Source: Gastrolobium villosum (Eukaryota; Streptophyta; Magnoliopsida; Fabales; Fabaceae). From it: DNA of 64,000 nt. The position numbers were made by a program, and so were the translations under genes. The DNA lies in contig JAVKPL010011074.1 of NCBI GenBank assembly GCA_032173675.1, positions 53,101-117,100 of the forward strand, read 5' to 3'. The notes under the pieces were generated by a model. The model made no database searches, had not been told where the DNA came from, and worked only from the letters and a program-made list of their open reading frames with translations. Positions 31,772-44,277 of this stretch are shown piece by piece. Numbering within the stretch: the first letter of the stretch is position 1; every line of letters begins with the position of its first letter.

Positions 31772-34700
31772 TGTAAGAACCCGCACCGCTAAATAATTAA
31801 TTAAATACATTATCGATGCTAGAACATGGAGTTAATAAAGATTATACATAATTATGGTAAAATAATTATCTAGAAGGTTGAATAATTCTTAAGTATCTTT
31901 TCTGATGAAAAGTGCAGATATCGATTTTGTTTCGTGGTATAAATGTATACTGGTGAAGTATTTCGAAAAATTAATGTAAAAGTATGACAATTCCTAGAAA
32001 AATTGGTAGGTTAATAATATGAATTTTGGTAGAAAAATAATGAATGAAAGTAATAGAACTAATACCGGGTGTTCTAAGTGTAATAAGTGACACTACTCTA
32101 AAAACCCTAACTTTCTTCTAAAAACACACTATTCCTCATTCTTTACTAACCTAAGTCAGCTACCAACACCCCTCATGGCAGAAAATCCCTCTCCTCTCTA
32201 GGGTTTCTTCATTCTTTCAAGAACCAAGCATGAACATCCATCAATAATTAACCTTTCATCACTATACCATAGATACAACTTAAAGTCTTGAGTTTTAAAA
32301 AGAAAAACATCATCTTGAGTGATTTTTCGTTTCTTCCATATGAAGTAAAAGTGGGATCTTTCCATTGTTGAAGGCATAGATCATCTTGTTCTTCTTGTGT
32401 GGAGCTTCAAATATGAAAAAGCTCAACCTTCCCTTTGTTCATGATAAAAAGTATGATTTAGGTTAAAGGTTGAGTCTGAAAGTTATTTTTGTGTTTAGAA
32501 CGCGTTGGTATGTTAATTAAATGACTAAACAAGTTTGGGGGATCATTGGAGGTTAATTATACCTTAAAATCTCAGTTTTCTGCATTCTGTCGAAGAAGTA
32601 TTTGGATACTAGAAAAATGTAGTAATCGGTTACTTCGCGAGACAACAGCGACCTAGTTTAGTAAAATCGCGATATCTCGAGCTATAGAGCTTCGAATTGA
32701 GTAAGGCTTGGACTTGTGTGAAGCTAACACATAGGGCTACAACTATGTAAATTATCAGATCCATTGGATAAGTGTATTGATCGCAGTCTATGTTTCAAGT
32801 CGCGTCTTGGTTGCTGGAAATTCAGTCGCAGCAATCACTTTGCGAAATCATAATTGGAGTTATACAACTCCAATTGAAACATAAAATATGTCGTTGGAAA
32901 GCTTGTGATGTCTAGTTTAACATAGTAAAATCTTAGAGCCTTTGGTAAAGAGATGCAACACTGATTTTAAAAAATGGTAAAGGTAGTTTAATGTTAAACC
33001 GGGCAATGAAACCCATTCCTTTGAATTGTTCTTCAATAAAAGGACTCGTGAACTCTTATTAATGATTTAGAACCTTAAGGAGGTCACTGTGGACATTGAT
33101 AAAATTTGGATTAAGTCATAATTCGAGTATCCCACACTTGTGGCTTTGAAATAAACATTAAGCGTAAGAAATGAAAAAGAAATAAAGTCCATCTAGACAT
33201 TATGTGTTTGTACATATTTATTGATGAGATGCACCTTGTTAAAATAGGTTATGATATTGTTCGATATCGCGATGGTGACCTCTCGGACACCGAGTTATTA
33301 TTAGAGGACTTGGTTGTGACAGGAAAACTTCTGGTCATCGGATTGATCTGTTGCTTGTTCCACCGACCTCCATGAGAGGGTAGTTTATATGCATGGTATG
33401 CTTTTATGAAAAAGATATATGCCTGAAATATGTGGATATACTTGTTGATGTAATGTATGAATGTGATGTTGGGTACTTACACGATCAAGCAGCAACCCTG
33501 GTATGTAATATACATGTTGATGTAATGTATGGATGTGATGTTAGTACTTGTACGATCAGGCAGCAACCCTGGTGTGCTAGGCAATAGGCAATATCCCTCA
33601 TGTTGGTAGGTAGCAGACATGCATAAACCCTATCTTGTTCCCTGACTAGTTGAACCGCACTTGCATACATCATATGAGATATGAACTGTGGTATATGATT
33701 TTATGAGAATTTAGATATATTGTCTCGATTATATTGCTTTAACATGAAGATGCATTGTATTTAGTGTTCTGAACTTATTATATACTTGTAAATGAGCTTG
33801 GGGAAGAAGAGTCCTTGAAAACCCCTTGTCTTATTGAGATTTCTGTTAGAAATCTCACCCCTTCTAGGGCACATGTTTCAAGTACTAAGATTGTTGATGT
33901 TGTGCATCTCGAGGCAAAAGCCTGGAGTCGAGTTGTTAGCATGATATGCATGCATTATGTTTATGAAATATTTTGTAGCTAAGTTATGCTTAATATTGAC
34001 AGTATTTATTTATGCTATATTTGATGTGAGCATAGGGGTTGTCTATGCTACTATATACCCATTAAGTTTGTTTGCTCTTGTTGGAAGATATGTATAAGTT
34101 TATGTCTTTTTGAATTATTGCATTGCTTGAGCCAATTGATATTGTGTCACGTGAACTATGTTTCATGGAATTAGTAATTAAAGACTTTAAATGGCTTAGG
34201 TCAGGTATATATATAAATGAAAGTCCGTTAGGTGAATTGTGTGGAAGTTGTAAGGGGGTTAAAAACCCCATTGTGCAACACAACAGGGATGATATGGCCT
34301 CTGTCCAGGGAGTAATAGAATAAGTATTCGATTACTTCCTGGAAGAAATGAATTTTTAGCTACTGTCAAGGAAGTATCTGAATACTTGGAAAAATATTTG
34401 ATTACTTCTCGGGAAGTATTCGAATACTCCCCTGGGCAGTGGCATTTGCGATTTTGTTTCAAGATTTTAACGGTGTAACTTGTATCCTATGAAGATTAGG
34501 TAATAAAACAAGACTAAGGAGACCTTAGGGGAGCTGTCATAATAAATCCCTATGTGTTTAGTGGATAGTTAAGTGAGTAACCATAATTAATAATGGTTAA
34601 GTCAAATAGAGATGGAAAGGTTAAAGGAAGTTATTTAGATAAATAATGCATTTTAAAAAGAGTTGTAAAGCCTTGATTTGGCATTAGTAAATACAAAGAA

Positions 34701-35009
34701 TGAAGTAGGTATAATGGAGTAACTAATGGTAAAGAGAAGACATTAAACTTCAGGATGTTCTCTTGTAAGATTTAGATTATGAAATGGGTAAGAGAGAATA
34801 TACATAAATTATAAGTAAGAAAGTGGAACGAATCATGTATAATAAAGAACATGTAATTAACTTGCATGCAAGTGATGATTTCAATTAATAAAGAATGGAA
34901 AAAGTGTGTCCACGCTTTAATGAGTTTAGCTTCCGCATTTATTCAATTAAATATGTTGCGTTTAATACCATTATGATGATAATACACCGGGTTCACACGG
35001 GGTGTTACA
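31772..35009 (+). mobile_element. 3.2-kb solo LTR (family A), nested in Copia
   Basis: Starts tgtaagaacccgcaccgc and ends ggggtgttaca, with TG...CA termini. The 5-base flanks are tattt and cattt (one transition apart). The surrounding Copia connector resumes on both sides, which confirms insertion. Family members at 37995-39440 (partial) and 41293-43783 share the start, the accggtgaagtat block near 31945 and the cttattgagat...aatctcacccc block near 33830. Size and character suggest a Gypsy-type LTR, but no internal region is present to prove it. Confidence 0.8.
34300..34442. repeat. Palindromic gaagtattcgaatac-type module in LTR family A
   Basis: Repeated units such as agtattcgattact, aagtatctgaatactt and gaagtattcgaatact lie within 140 bases. 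At about the corresponding place the other full family member (42383-42530) carries ggatatccggatat units instead. Confidence 0.65.
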
Positions 35010-35419
35010 CATTTCATAAGGATAACTTCTCTTTCACCTCAAAGGACTCTTCTCTGTCTCCTATCACAACACGTCTATTGACACCTTCTATTCTGGTGAT
35101 CGATGAACATATGTTTGAGTCTCCAACTATGGATCCTCCAACACATGTACCACAATGCCCCATCAAGGGGAGTCTTTTCTCTTCTGTTCTCTCACCTGCG
35201 ACCTAATCACATGACAAGGGTAGCATAGATTATTCAACTCCTTGCTTGCCTGCACCTATAGTTACTGGCCGTGAACGCAGGCAACATCGACCTCCGATTT
35301 ATCTCAAGGACTATCACTGTTATTCTACTACTACATCCTCTTCACTCATCACCTCTCCTTATGTCACCTGAGGTAAGCCCTACCCAATTGAACACTTTGT
35401 TTTTAATCATAACTTTTCC

Positions 35420-36062
35420 TTGCAGCATGAACATTTCATTACAATTGTAATTGGGGGTCATGAACCCTCTACATTCAAAGAGGCCATGAAGGATCTAAGG
35501 TGGCGAGAGGAAATAATGCTTGAAATCAATGCTTTGGAAGATAACAGAACATGTACCGTCACCAAATTACCCCATAGAAAAAAGGTCATTCCTTGTAAAT
35601 GGGTGTTTCGAATCTAATACAAATCTTACGGGTCCATTGAATGCTACAAAGTTCGTTTATTCATTGCTGGCAACAATCAGATTGAGGGTGAGGATTATAC
35701 AAAGACTTTCGCACCTGTAGCAAAAATGGTCAGCGTGCGGGCATTTTTATCAGTGGTGGTTGCAAAAGGGTGGGACTTACACCAACTTGATGTTCAAAAC
35801 ACCTTCCTACATGGTGATTTGGATGAGAAAGTGTACATGCGCTTTTTCCCTGGCTTCTCTAGTGGCTAACCAGTGATGTTTGTAAGCTCCAAAAGTCTCT
35901 TTACGGTTTGAAACAATCTCCCAGGAATTGGTTTGCCAAGTTGCGACTTTCTCTTATTTCCTTTGGTTTCAAACAGTCCAAAGCTGATTATACATTGTTT
36001 ACTTATTCCAATGGCGATAAATTTGTTGCGGTTCTTATTTATGTCGACGATATTATATTGGT
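35420..36062 (+). pseudogene. Copia reverse transcriptase fragment with stops
   Basis: Starts with the usual EAMKDLRWREEIMLEINALE region, reaches CKWVFRI and hits a stop at about 35617. The match continues in the same or a shifted phase through DYTKTFAPVAKMVSV, QLDVQNTFLHGDLDEKVYM, LYGLKQSPRNWF and YVDDIILVE. It ends abruptly at the TRIM. Confidence 0.8.
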
Positions 36063-36280
36063 TGAATGTCACGGGTTCAATCCTCACCACCCCCAATTTA
36101 ATTAATAAGTAATTAAGTCTTGTGAAATTTCTTAGCACAAGTAGGTGAGTCTGTGCATTAACCACCCTTCAAGCCTAGTGGGCTCTCATGTGAGTGGACA
36201 TGTTAGAAATATATAAAATCATTAATGTAGCTTCACCCAATAACTTAAGATTTTGGGTTGAATTGGTTCTTTATAGTCAT
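36063..36280 (+). mobile_element. TRIM element 3' part (interior and LTR)
   Basis: An interior starting gaatgtcacgggttcaatcc and containing aaatttcttagcacaagtag and caagcctagtgggctctcat precedes an LTR-like start, tgttagaaatata, at 36201. The LTR contains the inverted pair aacttaagatt and ttgggttgaattggttctt typical of Katydid-like TRIMs. The same interior signature occurs in the TRIM at 56115-56734. The 5' LTR is missing. It encodes no protein. Confidence 0.6.
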
Positions 36281-37990
36281 AAATTCCTTTGCAACTTGCA
36301 ATGAAAATTCACACCCACCGTAAATATGTCATTAATAGTCATAGATTTTTCGAATAGTTGTATGTCTAAGATGATTTCGTCGCCAATTTCGTCATAAATT
36401 GCGATGGACAATAAACATTCCGCAAATTTATCATTAATAGTAATAAATTTTTTCAACGATTGTCTGCCCAAGACGATTCCACTGCATTTTGCATCACAAG
36501 TTGCGACGAAAACCAAACCCGTCGCAAAAAATAAGCTCCATTTTTGAAATTTTAATTTTGAAAATTCTGCTAAATTTTGCATTAGGATTGCAATGCCATT
36601 TTATTTCATCCATCGCAAACCGGTGCCTTATTCTTGAATTTCTAATTTTAAAAAACCTCTAATTTTTGTTTTCACATTGCGACAAAATACTTCGACGCAA
36701 GTTGCGATGGAAATATTATACCCTCGCAATTTTCTGATTTCCATTGCAATGTCATCGCAATTGGCGATAGTAATAACTATTCGCTGCGAATATTTACATT
36801 TATACAACTCTTTTAAGTGTGGCTCGAGTTACAAAGGACCCGATCAGTACAATTATTGATGAGAGTGTTGTTTTCGTGAAGTTTTACTATGAAATCCTTG
36901 ATAAAGAAGTCTTGCTAAGAGTGTGGCTTTATGTATAGAGGACCTAATCATGATTTTAAAAAGAGGAGTTGTGATTAAACGTTATATAATCATCGCGGAT
37001 TAGTAAACAAGCATCAAATTTGAGCTAAACTTTCATCCCCCACAAACATAGTTCGAATTTACAATAATGGTGCCACAAAAGCGTTTAAACCCAAAATCCC
37101 CTGAGTTCTTTCTGAACCAACACCGAGCTACAACATGTGCTATCAATTTTTCGGCTTAGTTTTCCCACCTAAATAATGTGTGTGTGTGTGTGTGTGTGTA
37201 AATTGATTTCACCGCTTTCACTATCTCTAAAACTCCTTTCTCCTTACGTTCACTCTCATTGTCTTCTCTTCTTCATTTCACTCTCTCAATTTTTTTTGTT
37301 TCTTTTTTCAATATATTTATTTTTTAAAATATTTTCTGATATAACTTTATGTATGGTGAAACATTCCATAGCAACAGAATAAGAAGAAAAAGGAGGATCA
37401 TTCTAGAAGATTCTAGCATGATGTCGTATTCTGGCATTATGAGTTACAAGGATGTTAGACTTGATTTTGGCATTATGCCTGCTCGTTCATTAATATCTGG
37501 AACTTAATATCATGAAAGCTTCATGTCTCCAAGTTATTTGTTGAGCACAAATCTATGGAAGTGTCTTGATGCACAATTTTTATCTTATGTTGGTGGGATA
37601 GCTTTTTCTCCTACGTACATTACAGCACAACAAGTTGACATATAAATAGAAATAATAAAGGGAATAACCTTTAAATTAGAGTTAACATTTAAAAAAATTA
37701 TAAATTGTTATAATATTTCAATATATTGTGACGGAATTCCTTCCCATCACAAAATACAAATAAAAATCCTTCGCAATATCCCTCGCAAATCATATTGGGG
37801 AACACCATCACAGACATTGACGCAAGTTATGACGGATACAATCTCATCTCGACCGCAAGTTTTGATCCCCTGGTTTGTGATGGCTTTTTTTGTCGTAAAC
37901 TTTTGCATCGCAATATTCCATTGCAAATATGTCATTCTTGCCTTAGAATTGTTTTATGTCTCAAATTGTGATGGACTCTATGATGGTATT
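36281..37990. mobile_element. CACTA-like non-autonomous element or fragment
   Basis: Both ends carry many short subterminal motifs of the ttgcgacg/cgtcgcaa type in both orientations: left 36285-36790 (for example cgtcgcaaaaaata and aagttgcgatgg) and right 37728-37980 (for example attgtgacggaat and gtcgtaaacttttgcatcgc). Such arrays are typical of CACTA transposon ends, where the transposase binds. A terminal CACTA sequence and a 3-bp target duplication were not found, and no transposase frame is present, so the call rests on the arrays. Confidence 0.5.
37178..37199. repeat. (GT)n microsatellite
   Basis: Eleven uninterrupted TG/GT units within the CACTA-like interval. Confidence 0.9.
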
Positions 37991-37994
37991 TTTG

Positions 37995-39440
37995 GGAAAA
38001 GAGCATAATAATCAATGTCCAATCACTTTTCTGAAGGAAAGTGTAAACACAAGGTATTTCACGGTAAAATGGATACCGACAAAGTAATCCAAAAAATAAA
38101 AATAAAAATATGAATATTTCTAGAAAAATATCTAGGTTAAGAATTTCAAGTTTAGGGTAAAAAATAATAAGCAGTGATGTGAGAACTAACACCGACTATT
38201 TCGCTATATAAAATGCGTACCGGTGAAGTATCTCGAAAAATTATAATAAAAATATTATAATTCCTAGAAAAATGTCTAGGCTAACTATATAAACTTTGGT
38301 AGCAAAATGATTAATAGATCTATTAGAACTAATACTATTAGTTTAAGTTAATGAACCAATAAATAGCTAAATGGCACTAAACCCTAGGGTATTTTCTAAC
38401 ATATGTCAGTTGCCCCATTAGTGTTGTGTGGCTGCCATGGGTGTTCCTCTATAATGCCTTAGCCTTTCCTCCATGAAAGCTTACTATTTTCTCACTAAAC
38501 CCCATCAAGTCTCCATCTTTATCTACTTCTATGACATGGAATCATCCTCAACCTACTAAAGCTTAGGTCTTGTAGAAGAAAGATATGTTTCGGGGGGTGT
38601 TTAAATTATGTTTGGTGAGGGTGTGAGGGTTGCCACCATTCCTTCTTGGTTAAGAGTAACTCGCTCACCTCTTGGAGCATTAAGGTGTCATCTTGGAGGG
38701 GAAAGAACCAAGCTTTCTCCTTAGATTTTCGTGCACCTTTTGGTCAGTGGTTTGGAACAACTTCAAAGCCCTCCAAGTTCCCTCATTTTTCTATTTTGGT
38801 GAGCACAAGGTATATATCAAACATCGCTCTTGTGTTCAAGTGAAAAGAATTACATTTCCTTTGTTCTTCATGATAGAAAACATGATTTAGGTTAAAGGTT
38901 GAGTCTTAAAGTTGTTTTGGTGTTTAAAACGTGTTGGTATGTTAATTAAATGACTAAACAAGTTTTGGAGATCGTTGGAGGTCAATTATACATTAAAAAA
39001 TCAGTTTTCTGCATTCTGTCGAAGAAGTATTCGAATATTATACTCTAGAAATATGTAATAATCGAATACTCCTTGAGACAACAGCAATCTAGTTTAGTAA
39101 TATCGCGATATCTCGAGCTATAGAGCTCCAAATTGAGTGAGGTTTGGACCTATGTGAAGCTAACACATAGGGATACATCCCTTTAAAATATCAGATCCAT
39201 TGGACAATTGAATTGATCGTGGTTTGAGTTTGAAGTTGCTGCCTTGCTGCGGGAAATTCTGTTTGTTACAGTTATCTTGTGAAAAACATAACCGGAGTTC
39301 TACAACTTTGATTGAGACTTTAAATATGTCGTTGGAAAGATTGTGATGTCTAGTTTAACATACTAAAATATTAGGACTTTTGGTAAAGATTTTCAACACC
39401 ATTTTTAAATATGGTAAATACAGTTTAGTGCTTGAGGCTT
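37995..39440 (+). mobile_element. Truncated LTR of family A
   Basis: Contains the family blocks tataaaatgcgtaccggtga (38208-38227), cctagaaaaatgtctaggct and a stretch from 38880 to 39420 closely matching 32460-33000 (both include gttaattaaatgactaaaca and ctgcattctgtcgaagaagt). Both ends of the LTR are missing. An internal duplication of the first block is present (38030-38140 against 38190-38290). Confidence 0.7.
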
Positions 39441-39870
39441 TGGAAAGAGCCCGCAATAAGCAAAATGTAAAAGAAACAATATCCCTTTTAATATGAAAAG
39501 ATAGGACATGTTTATGGTAACCAACCTGATTTTGATTTTGATATAGGAATTGATTGAAAATAGAATTGATTGATAGGAGATATCAATTCCCTGATCTTGG
39601 GTTAATTTTTATTTCCTGATTTTTAGCTTGATTGAAGTCCAAAAACAATGTATATAAATTACCTTTGTACAAAGGAAGAAAGCTATAAATCAATTGAAAT
39701 ATTAAAAAAAAAAAGCTTTGTAAACAATCAGATTGTCATATGAATAATAGAATCAATTTCTTTTTCTTAGTCTCTTCTTCTTTCATAAGTCTTTACAAAG
39801 CTTATATACACTTCCAACTGCTCAGCTAAGTTACTGTAACCTACTAATAGAACTCTTATTTACTCAAAAC
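39441..39870. other. Intergenic, nothing recognised
   Basis: AT-rich, no coding frame. It separates the LTR fragment from the small MITE. Confidence 0.4.
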
Positions 39871-39999
39871 CTAGAAGCATCGATATGCCATTTTCGATAC
39901 GTTCTCGATGATACAAAATGTCGATTACCAAATAATACGTGTCCGATACGCGTATCCGATACGTTGGAAAAAATTTTAAGGAGTATCGGTGCTTCTTAG
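39871..39999. mobile_element. Small hAT-type MITE with perfect 8-bp target duplication
   Basis: Termini are ctagaagcatcgatat and, in reverse, ctaagaagcaccgatact. The direct repeat ctcaaaac lies at 39863-39870 and 40000-40007. Interior cgatacg motifs pair. At 129 bp it is a shortened relative of the 430-bp element at 48098-48527. Confidence 0.8.
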
Positions 40000-41292
40000 C
40001 TCAAAACTATTGTACAACACCCCATTACACATTATTAAACATTATACACGTGCTGTTTCACGTCATCTACTAAGCTTCATAATCCAAGGCTCAGCTCAGG
40101 GGAAATATTTAATATGGTCCAGGACCACTGAATCTTTTGGTACTCCCTTTCACAACATTAATTTTTTCTTTTCCTTTTTATCCCTATTATTTTCTCACTT
40201 TTCCAATTTTACCCTCCTATTTACACTAAGGGACCACATAAAAAATGGTGGTCCCAGTTCACTCTAAATAATCTACAGCTTGGGGCACTAGCTATTCTCT
40301 TAGGCCTCTTCTCAATGACCGCAGCATGCCAATGTATAGCTTCTGCATGTGATGTGCAATAAAATAAAGAAACTAAATTATTCGGAATTTTATACTCACG
40401 GGAGGGATACAATATATTAAGATTTTAGATTTATTTTTTAGGGAGAAAATAAAATTTTATAAAATAACTGAAAATCTTAAAAAATTTATTTATTTATTTT
40501 ACATAAAAACTTAAATATTTTTATTTGTTGGTTTAATGACTAGTCTAATTCTAAAAAGAAAAAAAATTGTGCCATGCATGATAACCAACAATGTAATGCG
40601 AGATAAAAACTTCCTTTTGATAAATAATTCAATATTATAATAAGAGTAAATACTTCAATTTATCCTAATAAATATAGCATTTCTCATAAGTCTTTAAAAT
40701 ATATTTGTTATCAGTAAAATTACTATTTACGTAAATAGTGTCAAGTGTTGGGATTGAAAGAATGCACACACTAATTATGAAAATTATTTGTCAAATTTCA
40801 TGGGGAAATCATCACTGATCACTCTATGATCATGTATAAATCATCTTGGATCATCAAGGAAGTGCATGCACAAAACTCATTCATGAATCAGTTCTAAACT
40901 TTCATATAAACTATGCAGCAATAAAGATCGTAAAACCCAAAACTTTTAATTATGGAAAAATATTTATCCTTTTAAATGATATAATTTGTCTCATTTTACT
41001 CTCACAAAGAGGTGAGACCCACATCTGTATTTTTTTTTGTCCACTCTCTCCCTTTATTTATCTCTTTCTCTCACTTAAAATGACATAACATTTTTTTTGG
41101 TAAGCTAAAATGACATAACTTTACCTCCTTAAAAATGATACACATTATGTCCTTTAATCATATATTCTTAGGGTAAAAGATTTCTTCGATCAATAGAGAT
41201 AAGTTATCTGAGCCCAAAACGATATCATTTTGAGGCGGAAATCAAGGTGATTTTGTAATTATAATATATTGCAGTGTTATATTAGTCTTTAT
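40000..41292. other. Intergenic, no gene seen
   Basis: AT-rich, with only short frames lacking any domain. Confidence 0.4.
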
Positions 41293-43783
41293 TGTAAGAA
41301 CCCGCACCGCTAATTAAGGTAATTAATTAATTAAATTTGATAATTAGTAAATAATTCCATAATTGACCCTAATAATTATTATGAGGCTCTAATAATTATA
41401 GTAAGTGAGTAATAATGTTGAAAGTCACTTTTCGGGCGAAAAGTGCAGATACTGGTTCTTCTACCCTATATAAATGCGTACCGGTGAAGTATCCCGAAAA
41501 ATTATAAAAAGTACATGATAATTACTAGAATAATATGTAGGACTTGTAAAACAAGTTTCAAGTCAAAATAATGAGAATTGATGCTAGAACTGATACTGCC
41601 TATGGAAAAGCGCGTACCGAAAAGGTGCTCCGAAAAATAAAATAAAAATATGAAAAATCTTAGGAAAATGAGTAGGATCAGATTCCAAAGTTTGGGATTA
41701 AAATGTGTTGCATAGCTATTGAAGTTAATACTGCGCGTTTACGTATTAAGTGGCTATAAATTGGAATTTGGAGGCACAAGTTTCTAGGTCAGAAACTTGA
41801 CATTCTCTACGTGAGAATTTGCCGAATGTGAGCTGCCATGCCACCTTCTTCCTCTAGCCTCCCTTGCTTGAAAATGTGTCAAGTCTTCACCTTTCTCTCA
41901 TTTTTCTCTATCAAGACACTTGGTTGAGTGTGGGTTAGCATTGTGAGGGAGAGGAGTGTTCCATTTCTTGTTGGAGGTGCTGTTCTTAGGTGTTTTCTTG
42001 GCGGTTAAGGGGCTGAGTATTTGGTTTTGGGGCTTGTGGCATCATCTACTTGGTGCTCGATGCTTCAAGAAGCTTCCTTGGTGTAGAAAGGTCATGGCTT
42101 TGGTGTTATTTCGTTTTTGGGCAAAGTCAGAACTGTGAGAGATCATTGGTGAGCTCCAAGAGCACATCTTGCTCTGTTTTGAGCTTTGGTAATTTGTACC
42201 AACCTTGATCATGTGTTTTTATGCTTTAAAGATGAAGTCTTGTCATGTTAATGGGTAAAAAGAAGTAACTAACACCTATGTGAATTTGTATATGCTTAAA
42301 AATGGATCCTTGAACGTTTTTAAGTGTTAAAAGTTGGACCTTTGGTGGATGTTTCACGAAATGCAGAAACTGCATTCTATCGTGAAATATCCGGATATGT
42401 GTTCGAGAAATATCCAGATATGGATATCCGGATATGGTATCCAGATATTGATATTCGAATATGGGGTTTTGTGATATCCGGATATGGGATATCCGGATAT
42501 GCCCCCGACATATATCCGGATATTCTGGGTTAGCGAAGAACAGTAGCTGTGCTGTGAGTACAGTAGGCTATTGGGGGTTTGTGGACCCTAGATTGATGAA
42601 GTTGAACTTCTGTCTTAATTGAACTAAGTCAGAACTAAGTGGTTAAGGGCTTATTGCTTTGTGGGAAGCCTTAAGACATATAACGTAAAGGAAAAACGTA
42701 GTCTTTATGCTTATGTTTATGAGCTTTGAGTATTGATACAATTGCTGGTCCTAAATCAAATTGTGATCTGCTGTGTTGGACTTGAGTTGTTTGGACTCTT
42801 GGCTTGGATTGATTGCTTGCAAGGTAAGCTTTCGTGTCCTCGGCCCATGTTGTGGTTCCACCATATCCCATGGGGATGTGGTTTATGCATGCTATGTTAC
42901 ATGCTTTTGATGTTTTGGAAATGCTATTGAGTTGTTATATGCAATGTGCTTTTATGATATGCATGTGAGTCCACCTATACGGTAAGCCTGAGTATGTGAC
43001 GCATACAACATGGTGAGACTGTGGGTGAGGTGCAAGCGGTGTTCCTTGCACTACTATGTGGGTAATAGACGTATTCCTGCATTTTCTCTAGCCAGTAGAA
43101 TAGTGATAACTCATATGACATGAATATCTGTTGCACTGCATACTTTTGGAACTTATATTGGAAATTACTACTTTTAGAACTTATATTGCACATGTAAGTG
43201 AGTTTGGGGTGGAAGATCCTTGAGGATCCCTTGTCTTACGGAGATTTCTTGTGAGAGATCTCACCCCACGTTTGGGGACGCTTATTTCAGGTTCAGGTAA
43301 CCCTGAGGTTGAGACCTCGGGTGGCAGGAGGCCACAGTTGAGTTAGATATTGCTATATGTGCTGACATGTTGGATGCTGGATCATGTTTACTGTTTTATG
43401 CTTTTAGCTTCAGATAGTACTATGATGTTTGCTGTTGAGACTGTTGTTGGGCATTGTTGCCTTATTTGGTGAGCATGGGGATTGTCCATGCCACATAGAT
43501 TTGATTATGTCTTGTTTTATTTAAAGTTGGATAATGTATCAGGATATTGTCCGGACTACGTGTTGTATGACTTTAGATATTCACTTTAATATTTATATAT
43601 GAGGTATTCAGTTAGTTGTCTTGCAATTTACATACATGCGTTATTTTATGAAATTGATTAAGTAATCAACTTGGCTAAGGTTAACGACGTCATAATTGAA
43701 TTAAAGAAAAAATTCCGCATTTTAATTAAGCGTGGCTTAATACAATAGTATGTTAACAAACCGGGTTAACACGAGCTGTTACA
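41293..43783 (+). mobile_element. 2.5-kb solo LTR (family A) with perfect 5-bp target duplication
   Basis: Starts tgtaagaacccgcaccgc and ends gagctgttaca. The 5-base direct repeat tttat flanks it (41288-41292 and 43784-43788). No internal retroelement sequence or second LTR is nearby, so this is a solo LTR formed by recombination between the two LTRs of one element. It shares family blocks with 31772-35009 but has its own palindrome module at 42383-42530. Short frames inside are not genes. Confidence 0.85.
42383..42530. repeat. ggatatccggatat palindrome array
   Basis: About ten overlapping units of atatccggatat and variants (atccagatat, atattcgaatat) within 150 bases of solo LTR 41293-43783. 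Every unit is a near-perfect palindrome of 10-14 bases. Confidence 0.85.
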
Positions 43784-43912
43784 TTTATCATTATAATTTT
43801 TTAATTTTATAACTTCAAAATGACGTCATTTTGATTTCACTAGAGATAACTTAATTTCCTGTGATTGGAGGAATATTTTTCTCATATTCTTAAAGATTTA
43901 ATATTTATCAAA

Positions 43913-44047
43913 GGGAAATGTTATATTTACAAACTTTTTGTTTACAAATTCTTACAAACTATACTAAGTAAGTATGACCGATCATACTTCAATAGAGTAT
44001 AAGACTGGTAATACTTAATAAAAAATTGTAAACCGATCATTTCCTTC
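43913..44047. mobile_element. Small Mutator-like MITE
   Basis: The left end gggaaatgttatatttacaa and the reversed right end gaaggaaatgatcggtttac are partly complementary. tatcaaa flanks it at 43906-43912 and 44048-44054. The left arm shares gttatatttaca and tttacaaattcttacaa with the foldback element at 1523-1741, so they are probably one family. Confidence 0.55.
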
Positions 44048-44277
44048 TATCAAATACCCAAATCCAAAACCCTAATGATTCTGTTGTTTATCAAATTCAC
44101 ATATCAAAATTTCCAAATGATACATTTTTAAAAAAAATTATAAATCCAAAATCTCTAATGATTTAATATAATCAAGACTTAATAGCAATTATTGGGAATT
44201 TAAAGCACACGCACTGACGGAAATTATCATTCAAATTCTATGGCGAAAAGCATCAACTTACAATCATATAGCGGTGT

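Larger units (their letters stand above)
29793..36062 (+). mobile_element. Internally deleted Copia element broken by nested insertions
   Basis: A probable 5' LTR (about 29793-29978) ends just before tggtatcatgagc (29979-29991), a primer-binding-like match. Gag and protease are missing: the next recognisable part is an integrase core piece at 30069-30326 (IQIDNDSEF, then QQNGQVEWKH). Post-integrase sequence follows at 31500-31771 and 35010-35370, and reverse transcriptase at 35430-36062 (CKWVFRI, APVAKMVSV, LYGLKQSPRNWF, YVDDIIL). Two hAT-type MITEs and a 3.2-kb solo LTR split it, and a TRIM truncates it right after the YVDD motif. Stops occur in the reverse transcriptase. RNase H and the 3' LTR are absent. 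Confidence 0.75.

Noticed and set aside
42324..42533. 69-codon frame with repeated YPD/GY motifs
   Set aside because: Translation of the ggatatccggatat palindrome array in a solo LTR.
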